This document shows, piece after piece, positions 16,323 through 25,007 of a DNA stretch of 64,000 nt. The stretch's first letter is position 1, and every line of letters starts with the position of its first letter. This stretch comes from Halioglobus sp. (GTDB taxonomy: Bacteria; Pseudomonadota; Gammaproteobacteria; Pseudomonadales; Halieaceae): contig JARFQU010000109.1 of assembly GCA_029287595.1 (NCBI GenBank), positions 1 to 64,000 of the forward strand. Direction: 5' to 3'. A program made the translations under genes and the position numbers. The notes below the pieces were generated by a model that did no database searches, was not told the DNA's origin, and was given only the letters and a program-made list of their open reading frames with translations.

Positions 16323-17453
16323 GTGAATAGATCCCTGTTCTTCGCGACGCTCACCTTGTTGCTGCTGGCGGTGGTGGGCTGTGCCGAAGAGGTGCCGCCC
16401 CAGCGCACTGTGGAGGTGGTGGTTGATGAGGTGGTGCTGGAACCGTACCAGCCCAGGTCCCAGTATGTGGGACGCTTGCAAGCCCAAGACGATGTGACTA
16501 TCGAGGCCAGGATTACCGGCTACCTGCTTTCGAGGGAGTTTGTCGAGGGCGAGGTGGTGCAGGCCGGAGACGTGCTGTATACCATTGAGGCCTCCGAATA
16601 TGAGGCGGCCCTGGCCCGGGCCCGAGCTGATCTTGCGGCGGCTGTCGCCAACCAGGCCAACGCCCTGCGCAACTACAAGCGCGGCGAGGACCTGCTGCCC
16701 AAGGGCGCCATCTCCGAAGCGGAGATGGACGACCTTATCGCCAGGAAACTGGATGCCGACGCCCGCATTGAATCCGCCAGGGCCCAGGTTACCAGCGCCG
16801 AAGTCAACCTGGGTTTCACTACTATCCGCGCCCCGATTACGGGTCGCATAGGGCGCAGCACCGCCAGTGTCGGTGACCTGGTGGGGCCAAATACAGGTTA
16901 TCTCACTACGCTGGTCAGCGACGACCCCATCGAGGCCTTGTTCCAGATCAGTGAGGCGACCTACGTCGCAGCCGTGGGGCGCGGGTTTGGCAGGGAACTG
17001 GAGGCCGATTTCGTGCGCCGCCTCGAAGTCACCCTGCAACTGACCAATGGCACCGTATACCAGGAGGTAGGCAGGATCGACTATTTTGCCAACCGTATCG
17101 ACCGCACCACCGGCACCCTGGAAGCGCGTGCCCTGATTCCCAATCCCCACTCGCAGTTGCTGCCTGGGCAGTATGTACAGGTGATATTGCAGGACACGCA
17201 TCTGCTGGAGGGCCTGTTTCTGCCCCAGGCCGCAGTGCAGGCTGATCAGCAGGGCAGTTTCGTGCTGATCGTCGATGGCGGCAGTACCGTGGAGCGGCGC
17301 AATGTCGCACTGGGCGACAGGCGCGAAGACATGGTGCTGGTGAGACAGGGTGTGCATGAGGGTGACCGGGTGATCGTACGGGGCCTGCAGCAGGTGCGCC
17401 CCGGTATGCCGGTGAAGGTCAAGTCCATACACGCTATGGAGCCACAGGGCTAA
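16323..17453 (+). CDS. RND efflux periplasmic adaptor lipoprotein (AcrA-like)
   Basis: The adaptor has lipoprotein signal MNRSLFFATLTLLLLAVVGC, then the membrane-fusion-protein order: barrel-sandwich half (VGRLQAQDDVTIEARITGYL), coiled-coil hairpin (YEAALARARADLAAAVANQ ... SAEVNLGFTTIRAPITGRI), beta-barrel (LPGQYVQVILQDTHL) and membrane-proximal domain (VIVRGLQQVRPGMPVKV). I choose GTG at 16323 because GGAGA is 7 bp upstream and the signal peptide then has normal length; an ATG at 16302 is possible. It lies 3 bp before the RND pump and is surely its partner. No outer-membrane channel gene is adjacent, so a TolC-type protein from elsewhere would be needed. Confidence 0.92.
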   Translation: MNRSLFFATLTLLLLAVVGCAEEVPPQRTVEVVVDEVVLEPYQPRSQYVGRLQAQDDVTIEARITGYLLSREFVEGEVVQAGDVLYTIEASEYEAALARARADLAAAVANQANALRNYKRGEDLLPKGAISEAEMDDLIARKLDADARIESARAQVTSAEVNLGFTTIRAPITGRIGRSTASVGDLVGPNTGYLTTLVSDDPIEALFQISEATYVAAVGRGFGRELEADFVRRLEVTLQLTNGTVYQEVGRIDYFANRIDRTTGTLEARALIPNPHSQLLPGQYVQVILQDTHLLEGLFLPQAAVQADQQGSFVLIVDGGSTVERRNVALGDRREDMVLVRQGVHEGDRVIVRGLQQVRPGMPVKVKSIHAMEPQG

Positions 17454-17456
17454 GCC

Positions 17457-20400
17457 GTGTTCAGCGCATTTTTCATAGGCCGGCCCAAGTTCGCGCTGGT
17501 TATTTCTATTGTACTGACCCTGGCGGGCGGCCTTTCCATCTACATGCTGCCGATAACCGAGTACCCGACGATATCGCCTCCCAGCATCCGGGTCAGCGGT
17601 GTTTACCCCGGCGCTTCTGCGGAAGTCGTGGAGGCTACCGTAGGCACCCCGATAGAGGACGCGGTCAACGGTGTGGAAGACATGATTTACTTGTCCTCCA
17701 AGAGCGCGAATGACGGAAGTTACAGCCTTACAGTCACTTTCGCGGTGGGCACCGACCCCGACATGGCCCTGGTGCGGGTGCAGAACCGGACCAAGCTTGC
17801 GGAGCGCTCGCTGCCCGCCGAAGTCATCGCCATGGGGCTCAATATTGAAGAGCGCTCGCCGGATATCCTGAAAATCATCAGCTTCGCCTCTCCGGATGAT
17901 TCCCTGGATTACAAGTTCATCTCCAACTACGTAAAAATCAACGTGCAGAGCGCCCTGGCCAGGCTGGAGGGCGTTTCCTCGGCAGACATTCTCGGAGAGG
18001 CAGAGTACTCCATGCGCCTGTGGCTGGACCCGCAGCACATGGCGAACCTGGACCTGTCCGTGAAGGATATTCGCGAAGCCCTGCTGGAACAGAACATACA
18101 GGTGGCCGCGGGAAAAATAGGTGCGCCACCCTTTGACGGCCCGCTGCAGACTGAGTACACCCTGCAGACCAAAGGCCGGCTGCAGGAGGTGGAGGAGTTC
18201 GAGAATATCGTGCTGCGCGCCCGGGATGATGGCTCCGCTGTCTATCTGCGCGATGTGGCGCGGATCGAACTGGGCCAGTCTGAATACAACTTTTATGGTG
18301 AGATTAACGGCACGCCGGCGGTGAACGTGGCGCTCTACCTGCTGGCGGATGCCAATGCCCTGGCGGCGGGCGCGGCAGTGGATCAACGGGTGGCCGAGCT
18401 GTCCCGGTATTTCCCGGACGGCCTGGACTACCAGATCACCTACGACACCACCCGCTACGTGTCGACGGCGGTAAAGCAGGTGGTCATTTCCCTGTTCCAG
18501 GCAGTACTGCTGGTGATCGCCATTACCTTCGTGTTCCTCGGTAACTGGCGCGCCACCCTGGTGCCGGCAGTGGCCATTCCCGTATCCCTGGTGGCTACTT
18601 TCGCGGTGCTGCTGGCCGTTGGTATGTCCATCAATACGGTCACCCTGTTTGGACTGATCCTGGCCATTGGTATCGTGGTGGATGACGCCATCCTGGTGAT
18701 CGAGAACTGTGACCGGCATATGCGCGAAGATCCCACCATGGATGCGCGGCAGGCGGCCCTGATTACCATGCGCGAGGTCGGTGGCGCGATTATCGCCACC
18801 ACACTGGTGCTGCTGGCAGTGTTTATCCCGGTGGCGATGCTGCCGGGTATTACCGGCGAGATGTATCGCCAGTTTGCGGTAACCATCTGTGTGGCGGTGG
18901 TATTCTCATCCATCAATGCGCTTACCCTGAGCCCGGCCCTGTGTGGCCTGCTGCTCAAGCCCGGGGAGAAGCACGACGCGCGCTGGTACCGGATATTTCT
19001 CAGTGGCTTCGAACGCATTACCGCGGGTTATGACCGGGGAGTGCAGTGGATATTGCGCAGGCTGCTGCTGGTCGCGGTGATCTTCCTGGCCTGGATGGGG
19101 GCTCTGGGCCTGGGTGTCTTGGGTACGCCCACAGGGTTTGTTCCCGATGAAGACAAGGGTCTGTTGCTGGTCAACGTACAGTTGCCCGACGCCTCATCGC
19201 TTACCCGTACCAAGGACGCGGTGGATAAGGTGACCCGCATCCTGGCCAATGACCCGGCCGTTGAGTCGGTCACCGCGATTACCGGCTACTCCATACTCAG
19301 CGGCGCCATGGCTAGTAACGGCGGCACCCTGTTTGTGGTGTTGAAGCACTGGGATGACAGGCAGGAGCGGAAAAACCTGGTGTTCAACGTGGTGCGACGG
19401 GTAAACGGGCAGGCCTTTGTAATGGTTCCAGAGGCCCAGGTTTTCGCCCTGGCGCCACCGGCGGTGCCCGGGATGGGCGCCGTGGGCGGCCTTGAGGCGA
19501 TGCTGCAGGATACCCTGGCCCGCTCGCCTGCAGAGTTGGCTGGCGTGCTCAATAACCTTATTGTTGAAGGCAACCATACGCCTGGGCTTCAGGGGGTGTT
19601 CAGTACCTACCGGGCCAACGTGCCCCAGTATTTCATCGACGTGAACCGGGTAAAGGCGAAGAATCTTGGCGTTGAGCTTTCGGAGATTTTCATGACCCTG
19701 CAGGCCCAGATGGGCTCTCTTTATATCAATGACTTCAATAAATTCGGGCAGACCTACAAGGTCATCATGCAGGCGGAGTCCCCCTACCGTTCGGACCTAT
19801 CGGATCTGGATCATTTCTATGTAAAATCCTCCAACGGGACCATGGTGCCCTTGAGTACCCTGGTGACCACCCAGCCGATCCTGGGGCCCGATGTGGCGCC
19901 GCGCTATAACCTGTACAGCGCCGCCTCGGTGCGTGCCAGCACCGCTCCCGGTTACAGTACCGGGGAGGCGATGACGGCCTTCGAGCAATTGGCGGCGAAG
20001 GCGTTGCCCGCGGGCTACAGGATAGAGTGGACCGGGATGGCCTACCAGGAGAGGGAGGCGGGCAGCACCGCCATCTTCGCCTATACCCTGGCACTGATGT
20101 TCGTGTACCTGTTCCTGGTGGCGCAATACGAAAGCTGGTCTATCCCGGCGGCGATAATACTGGTGGTCCCCATGGCAATTGGCGGTGCTATCGCGGCGCT
20201 GCTGCTCAGTGGGGTGCCGCTTAACCTGTATGCACAGATCGGGTTGGTACTGCTGATAGGCATGGCGGCGAAGAACGCCATTCTCATCGTGGAGTTCGCC
20301 CGCCACCGGCGTGAGCAGGAAGGCCAGGAAATCCTGGTAGCTGCCCGTGAGGCCGGTCGCCTGCGTTTCCGGGCGGTGTGTATGACCGCCGTATCGTTCA

Positions 20401-20609
20401 TCCTGGGTATCATGCCCCTGGTTTTTGCCACCGGTGCGGGCGCCTTCGGCCAGCGTTCGCTGGGTATAACGGTACTTGGCGGTATGCTGGCCGCGCTGCT
20501 GGTGGGTACGTTTTTCATACCCGGATTTTACGCGATCGTGCAGAGCGCACGGGAGCGCATTAAGCGAAAACTGGGTATGGCAATTCCCGCCGATGACGCC
20601 ACCCGCTAA
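17457..20609 (+). CDS. RND multidrug efflux transporter (AcrB/HAE1 type)
   Basis: At 1050 residues it has the full RND length, with 12 membrane helices in two repeats and two large periplasmic loops. [20 protein letters not shown] opens helix 1. [13 protein letters not shown] (Asp409-Asp410) is the proton-relay pair of helix 4, and the mirrored [20 protein letters not shown] lies in helix 10. Start is GTG, 3 bp after the adaptor stop. Substrates for this pump class are hydrophobic drugs, bile-like molecules or solvents; which apply here is unknown. The antisense strand is open for about 800 codons across the junction, which I consider a codon-bias shadow. Confidence 0.95.
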   Translation: MFSAFFIGRPKFALVISIVLTLAGGLSIYMLPITEYPTISPPSIRVSGVYPGASAEVVEATVGTPIEDAVNGVEDMIYLSSKSANDGSYSLTVTFAVGTDPDMALVRVQNRTKLAERSLPAEVIAMGLNIEERSPDILKIISFASPDDSLDYKFISNYVKINVQSALARLEGVSSADILGEAEYSMRLWLDPQHMANLDLSVKDIREALLEQNIQVAAGKIGAPPFDGPLQTEYTLQTKGRLQEVEEFENIVLRARDDGSAVYLRDVARIELGQSEYNFYGEINGTPAVNVALYLLADANALAAGAAVDQRVAELSRYFPDGLDYQITYDTTRYVSTAVKQVVISLFQAVLLVIAITFVFLGNWRATLVPAVAIPVSLVATFAVLLAVGMSINTVTLFGLILAIGIVVDDAILVIENCDRHMREDPTMDARQAALITMREVGGAIIATTLVLLAVFIPVAMLPGITGEMYRQFAVTICVAVVFSSINALTLSPALCGLLLKPGEKHDARWYRIFLSGFERITAGYDRGVQWILRRLLLVAVIFLAWMGALGLGVLGTPTGFVPDEDKGLLLVNVQLPDASSLTRTKDAVDKVTRILANDPAVESVTAITGYSILSGAMASNGGTLFVVLKHWDDRQERKNLVFNVVRRVNGQAFVMVPEAQVFALAPPAVPGMGAVGGLEAMLQDTLARSPAELAGVLNNLIVEGNHTPGLQGVFSTYRANVPQYFIDVNRVKAKNLGVELSEIFMTLQAQMGSLYINDFNKFGQTYKVIMQAESPYRSDLSDLDHFYVKSSNGTMVPLSTLVTTQPILGPDVAPRYNLYSAASVRASTAPGYSTGEAMTAFEQLAAKALPAGYRIEWTGMAYQEREAGSTAIFAYTLALMFVYLFLVAQYESWSIPAAIILVVPMAIGGAIAALLLSGVPLNLYAQIGLVLLIGMAAKNAILIVEFARHRREQEGQEILVAAREAGRLRFRAVCMTAVSFILGIMPLVFATGAGAFGQRSLGITVLGGMLAALLVGTFFIPGFYAIVQSARERIKRKLGMAIPADDATR

Positions 20610-20654
20610 CGTATTGATGGCTGGAAGTCTTCCCTCAGCTGGGGTCGGGCCTAA

Positions 20655-20981
20655 GTGAAACTAGTGTATACCAACGGCAGTGGTATTTTAGTTGCTCAGG
20701 TTCGCGGCAATCTGGAGATGGCGGGTATAGAGTGCGTCATTCGCAACGAGTACGCCTCGGGAGCGGTGGGGGAACTTGCCCCAATAGATGCCTGGCCCGA
20801 GGTTTGGATTCTGCGCGATCGCGACCTGGAGCGGGCGCAGCAGGTGGTGCGTCAGCTACAGACCGACGACGGCGAGGCTGACTGGCAATGCCGGCAGTGC
20901 GGTAACGACTGCCCGTCGGCCTTTGATTACTGCTGGCACTGTGCCAGTGACCGCTACGGCTCTATTGCACCACAATCGTAA
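20655..20981 (+). CDS. DUF2007 domain protein with C-terminal zinc ribbon
   Basis: The 108-residue product opens with MKLVYTNGSGILVAQVRGNL and continues EMAGIECVIRNEYASGAVGEL, the DUF2007 (putative signal-transducing, PII-like) fold. After PEVWILRDRDLERAQQVV comes a two-CxxC ribbon: CRQCGNDCPSAFDYCWHC, able to bind zinc. The start is GTG at 20655. The last 20 bp overlap the convergent DUF4399 gene. Role unknown. Confidence 0.85.
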   Translation: MKLVYTNGSGILVAQVRGNLEMAGIECVIRNEYASGAVGELAPIDAWPEVWILRDRDLERAQQVVRQLQTDDGEADWQCRQCGNDCPSAFDYCWHCASDRYGSIAPQS

Positions 20982-21387
20982 TTTTTGGCGACACCACAGG
21001 CGGGTTGTGGGGCATGTGGCCCATATCTCCCATCATTAACTGCAAGGTGTGTTTGCCCGGTGCCAGCTCGATGGTGGTTTCTGTCTGGCCGCCGCCAAAG
21101 TGGATGTGCTGTGCATCGGCGGGCAATGGCTGATCTGCGGCCGGCAGCTCTTCAAGGTCGATCAGCAGGTGGTGATGGCCGGTGTGCTTGCGATCTACGC
21201 CAGCTGGCGCAACCCCCATGCCCTGCAACCCGAAGCGCACGGTAACCGGGCTGGTTACCGTCTCGCCATCCTGTGGGGCAATGATATAGACCGCCGCGCC
21301 CTCGGGAGAGGGGGAGCGGGCGAGGGCGGGGCCTGCCAGCAGAACGAGGCATGACAGGGCCAGGAAGCTGATATTTTTCAGGTGCAT
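20962..21387 (-). CDS. DUF4399 family periplasmic protein
   Basis: A signal peptide (MHLKNISFLALSCLVLLAGPALA) precedes a small beta-rich domain. Histidine-rich motifs dominate: KHTGHHHLLIDLEELP and AQHIHFGGGQTE, then APGKHTLQLMMGDMGHMPH. These repeat patterns match DUF4399, and the clustered His/Met/Asp residues suggest metal binding (copper would be a guess). The start at 21387 removes 11 residues from the longer frame because the signal peptide begins there. It overlaps the DUF2007 gene tail-to-tail by 20 bp. Confidence 0.85.
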   Translation of the reverse strand: MHLKNISFLALSCLVLLAGPALARSPSPEGAAVYIIAPQDGETVTSPVTVRFGLQGMGVAPAGVDRKHTGHHHLLIDLEELPAADQPLPADAQHIHFGGGQTETTIELAPGKHTLQLMMGDMGHMPHNPPVVSPKITIVVQ

Positions 21388-21455
21388 GTGCGAGTTCCTT
21401 ATACGATGAGAGAGCGGCACGAACGTGAATAGTAATGCATACGGCCCTGGGCAAG

Positions 21456-23453
21456 CTACGCAAACAGGTTTTTTAATCCCGCCAGGGTTTCCTGCCCGCG
21501 TTCCTCATTTGCTTCCACGGTTTCAGCGCCGCCACCCTGCCACTGCAGGTCATCCTGGGGGAGCTCGTCAATAAAGCGACTGGGTTCGCAGTTGATGGTT
21601 TCACCAAATTGACGCCGTTTAGTGGCCATGGTCATGGCCAGCGTCTGCTGCGCCCGGGTAATGCCCACATAGGCCAGGCGCCGCTCCTCCTCGATATTGC
21701 CGTCCTGCACGCTGCTGCGGTGGGGCAGCAGGTTTTCCTCCATGCCGATGATGAACACATGGGGGAATTCCAGGCCCTTGGAGGAGTGCATGGTCATCAG
21801 CTGCACATTGTCGGGACTGGCGTCTTCCTCCTCCTGCTGCTCCAGCAGGTCGCGCAATACCAGGCGGGATACGGCCTCGTCCAGCGCGACCTGCTCTTCA
21901 TTCATCACCCGCTGCAGGCTGTCTATGAGCAAATGTACATTGCCCATGCGCCGCTGGGCCACATCTTCACTGGAGCTCAGTTGGTTCAGCCACTCCTCGT
22001 ACTGCATCTCACGCACCATCTGCCGCACGCCCGAGACATTGTTGTTACCGTCGCATTGCCGGCGTATGGCGTCCATCCAGTTGCGGAACTCGCGCAGTCG
22101 CTGCAGCCCTGCCTCGGGAACGTGCTCCTTGCCTATGCGCCCGCAGGCCTGGTTCAGGCTGCAGTGTTGGGCATTGGCGAAATTGCCCAGGGCCTCCAGG
22201 GTAGAGGCACCCAGTTTGCGGCGCGGCACATTGGCGATGCGCAGGAACGCATTATCGTCATTTTCATTAATGATCAGCCGCAGGTAGGCCATGATGTCCT
22301 TGACCTCGTTGCGAGCGAAAAAGGAGGTGCCGCCGCTGAGGTGGTAGGGCACCTGTTGCTGCTGCAGTGCCAGTTCAATCAGCCGGGACTGGTGGTTGCC
22401 GCGGTAGAGTACGGCATAGTCGCCAAAGCGGGTGCGTTTGCGCAGCTTGTGATCCAGTATCTCTGCCACTACCTGGTCAGCCTCGTGCTGCTCGTCGCTG
22501 CAGCGAATGACCCGCAGGGGGTCACCGTAACCGAGCTCTGACCACAGCTGCTTGTCGAATACGTGGGCGTTATTGGCAATCAGGGTGTTGGCCGCCTTGA
22601 GAATACGCGAGGTGGAGCGGTAGTTTTGTTCCAGCTTTACCAGCTTCAGGCCGGGGAAGTCCTGCTGCAGCTGCGCCAGGTTTTCCGGCCGCGCGCCGCG
22701 CCAGGCATAGATGGACTGATCGTCGTCGCCCACCACGGTGAGCCCGCCTCGCAGGCCTATCAGCTGTTTGACCAACAGGTACTGGCTGGAGTTGGTGTCC
22801 TGATACTCATCTACCAGCAGGTGGTGTATCTGGTTCTGCCATTTTTCCAGAACATCGGGATGATGCTCAAACAGCACCGTTGGCAGCAGGATGAGATCGT
22901 CAAAATCCAGAGCGTTATAGGCCTTGAGTGCTCGCTTGTAACGCAGGTAGGCCTGGGCGCAGAGCATATCTGCCGGGCTTTTGGCGCCGGCCAGTGCCTG
23001 CTCCGGCAGTACCCGGTCATTCTTCCAGTTGGAAATCCGCTGCTGGATGACGCCCGCCTGATCGCCTTCGGCGCCATGCTCTTGTATCAGCAGGTCCTTG
23101 ATCAGGGTCTGGGTGTCCTGGCCGTCAAAAATGGAGAAGCCGTTCTTCAGACCCAGCAGCTTGCGCTCGCTGCGAATGATTTTCAGACCCAGCTGGTGAA
23201 AGGTACTGACGGTTAACCCCTCGGAGGCGTTGCCCCCCAGGATTTTACCTACACGCTCTTTCATTTCCCGGGCGGCCTTGTTGGTAAAGGTCACGGCGGC
23301 GATGCGTTCGGCTTTGATGCCACAGGTTTTTACCAGGTAGGCGATCTTCTGGGTGATCACGCTGGTTTTGCCACTGCCGGCCCCGGCCAGCACCAGCAGG
23401 GGGCCGTCGATATAGCGCACGGCTTCGCGTTGGCGGGGATTGAGTTTAGTCAC
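21456..23453 (-). CDS. rep: ATP-dependent DNA helicase Rep
   Basis: This superfamily 1A helicase of 665 residues is close to E. coli Rep (673). It contains LNPRQREAVRYIDGPLLVLA and Walker A GAGSGKT (residues 24-30), motif II VDEYQDTN, motif III VVGDDDQSIYAWRGA, motif IV LEQNYRST, motif V MTMHSSKGLEFPHVF and motif VI EERRLAYVGITRA. The GARP..NLAQLQQDFP wording and the length favour Rep over UvrD (about 720 residues). It restarts blocked replication forks by clearing proteins from DNA. Start is GTG. Confidence 0.93.
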   Translation of the reverse strand: MTKLNPRQREAVRYIDGPLLVLAGAGSGKTSVITQKIAYLVKTCGIKAERIAAVTFTNKAAREMKERVGKILGGNASEGLTVSTFHQLGLKIIRSERKLLGLKNGFSIFDGQDTQTLIKDLLIQEHGAEGDQAGVIQQRISNWKNDRVLPEQALAGAKSPADMLCAQAYLRYKRALKAYNALDFDDLILLPTVLFEHHPDVLEKWQNQIHHLLVDEYQDTNSSQYLLVKQLIGLRGGLTVVGDDDQSIYAWRGARPENLAQLQQDFPGLKLVKLEQNYRSTSRILKAANTLIANNAHVFDKQLWSELGYGDPLRVIRCSDEQHEADQVVAEILDHKLRKRTRFGDYAVLYRGNHQSRLIELALQQQQVPYHLSGGTSFFARNEVKDIMAYLRLIINENDDNAFLRIANVPRRKLGASTLEALGNFANAQHCSLNQACGRIGKEHVPEAGLQRLREFRNWMDAIRRQCDGNNNVSGVRQMVREMQYEEWLNQLSSSEDVAQRRMGNVHLLIDSLQRVMNEEQVALDEAVSRLVLRDLLEQQEEEDASPDNVQLMTMHSSKGLEFPHVFIIGMEENLLPHRSSVQDGNIEEERRLAYVGITRAQQTLAMTMATKRRQFGETINCEPSRFIDELPQDDLQWQGGGAETVEANEERGQETLAGLKNLFA

Positions 23454-23776
23454 GATGTCTCTGGGGTGGGTGCAACGTCGGTCGCGCAGTCTAGCAAATG
23501 GGTTGCCACGTTGGCGAGATATGCTCTGAAATTCGGAGCGTGGCGGCGCGATGAATCAAGACAGCTGGGTTGCTGCGTCGCGGTGCTCTAATTTGTCAGT
23601 GCCCGATGGCCGATTGCCCCACTCGGTCTGTGAGGTCGGTTCAAATGGGTATACAGCCCTGTGGAATTGCTGGCGAAGCCTTGTAGACCGGGTGAGGTCC
23701 GGTATGTTGGCAGCCCTTGAATATCGGTCCCCGGCGCAGAGGCTGGACCGCCGCAACGAATACGAAGAGGTATTGC
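23454..23776. other. Intergenic region, rep / thiolase
   Basis: These 323 bp separate the divergent rep and thiolase genes and must hold both promoters. I could not find a convincing -35/-10 pair or palindromic operator. A plus-strand frame (23551-23784) would give 77 arginine-, cysteine- and tryptophan-rich residues without recognisable features; I do not accept it as a gene. GAAGAGG at 23764-23770 is the thiolase ribosome-binding site. Confidence 0.5.
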
Positions 23777-24979
23777 ATGAGTAACGACGCCTTTATCTAC
23801 GATGCTATCCGCACCCCACGGGGCAAGGGCAAGCCCGGGGGTGGGCTTTATGAGGTCAAGCCCATCGACCTGGTCACCAATCTGCTGGAAGAGATGAAGT
23901 CCCGGCACGACCTGGATACTACCCAGGTAGAAGATGTGGTGCTGGCCACCGGCGAGCCGGTGAACGAGCAGGGCCAGAATATCGCCAAGACCGCGCTGGT
24001 GTATTCCAGCTGGGATGACGTGACAGTCGGGGCCCAGTTGCACCGGTACTGTGCCGGCGGCCTGGACGCGGTTAATACCATCGCAATGAAAATCATGTCC
24101 GGCATGGAGTCCATGGGCGCGGCCGGTGGTGTGGAGAGTATGTCCCGCCTGGGGATTGGAGCCAGCGGCGCGGCCGCCGGGGACGCCTGGGTGGCGATGA
24201 AAAGCTATGGCATTTCCCAGGGCCTGGGGGCGGACCTGATGGCGAGCCTGGACGGTTTCAGTCGCGAAGACGTGGACCGTTACGCCTGTGAGTCCCAGCG
24301 CCGTGCCGCCCACGCCCGGAATAAGGGCTACTTTGATAAATCCATCGTGCCGGTGAAAGACCTCAACGGGGTTACCGTGCTGGATCACGATGAGTTGATC
24401 AGGCCCACGGACATGGAGGGTCTGGCAAAGCTGAAGCCCTCCTTTACCATGTTCAATGATTATGGCCACGGCGATTTCCTGAAGTTCAAATACCCCCAGG
24501 TGGAGCGGGTGGAGTGTATTCATACCCCGGGCAATTCCTCTGGCGTGGTGGATGGGGCTTCGCTGGTGCTGCTGGGCAACCGGCAGGCGGGCGCGGACCA
24601 GGGCCTGAAGCCGCGGGCGCGTATCGTGTCCTGTGCCGTTACCGGCAGCGAGCCGACCATCATGCTGGCGGGACCGGCTCCGGCCTCGCAAAAAGCACTG
24701 GACCTGGCCCGGATGACCACCGCCGATGTCGACCTGTTCGAACTGAACGAGGCCTTCGCCGCAGTGGTGCTGCGTTACCAGCAGCTGCTGGATATTCCCG
24801 GGGACAAGATCAATGTCAACGGTGGCGCCATTGCCATGGGTCATCCTATTGGCGCGACCGGCGCCATGATTCTCGGTGCCGTGCTCGACGAGTTGGAGCG
24901 CCGCGATCTCAATACTGCACTGGTGACCCTGTGTGCCGGGGGCGGCATCGGCATTGCCACCATCATCGAGCGCGTGTGA
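23777..24979 (+). CDS. Acetyl-CoA C-acyltransferase (thiolase, FadA/FadI type)
   Basis: The 400-residue enzyme should cleave 3-ketoacyl-CoA with CoA in the last step of beta-oxidation. The acyl-accepting cysteine is Cys92 in HRYCAGGLDAVN, and the catalytic His356 lies in GHPIGATGA and Cys386 in CAGGGIG, matching the thiolase triad. AIRTPRGKGKPGGGLYEVKP is the typical N-terminus, which supports the ATG at 23777 with GAAGAGG just upstream. The FadJ-like multifunctional gene follows by 28 bp, forming a beta-oxidation operon. Gene order thiolase first, then the multifunctional protein, is that of fadI-fadJ rather than fadB-fadA. Confidence 0.93.
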   Translation: MSNDAFIYDAIRTPRGKGKPGGGLYEVKPIDLVTNLLEEMKSRHDLDTTQVEDVVLATGEPVNEQGQNIAKTALVYSSWDDVTVGAQLHRYCAGGLDAVNTIAMKIMSGMESMGAAGGVESMSRLGIGASGAAAGDAWVAMKSYGISQGLGADLMASLDGFSREDVDRYACESQRRAAHARNKGYFDKSIVPVKDLNGVTVLDHDELIRPTDMEGLAKLKPSFTMFNDYGHGDFLKFKYPQVERVECIHTPGNSSGVVDGASLVLLGNRQAGADQGLKPRARIVSCAVTGSEPTIMLAGPAPASQKALDLARMTTADVDLFELNEAFAAVVLRYQQLLDIPGDKINVNGGAIAMGHPIGATGAMILGAVLDELERRDLNTALVTLCAGGGIGIATIIERV

Positions 24980-25007
24980 ACGCGGACAGCATTGGAGTAG
25001 ACAGCAA

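Noticed and set aside
16305-18719. An 804-codon open frame on the minus strand across the RND adaptor and pump genes.
   Set aside because: It lies antisense to two convincing genes and is full of His, Gln and Gly without any domain; it is a codon-usage shadow of the G+C-rich plus strand.
23551-23784. A 77-codon plus-strand frame upstream of the thiolase.
   Set aside because: No ribosome-binding site, no recognisable features, and it overlaps the thiolase start.
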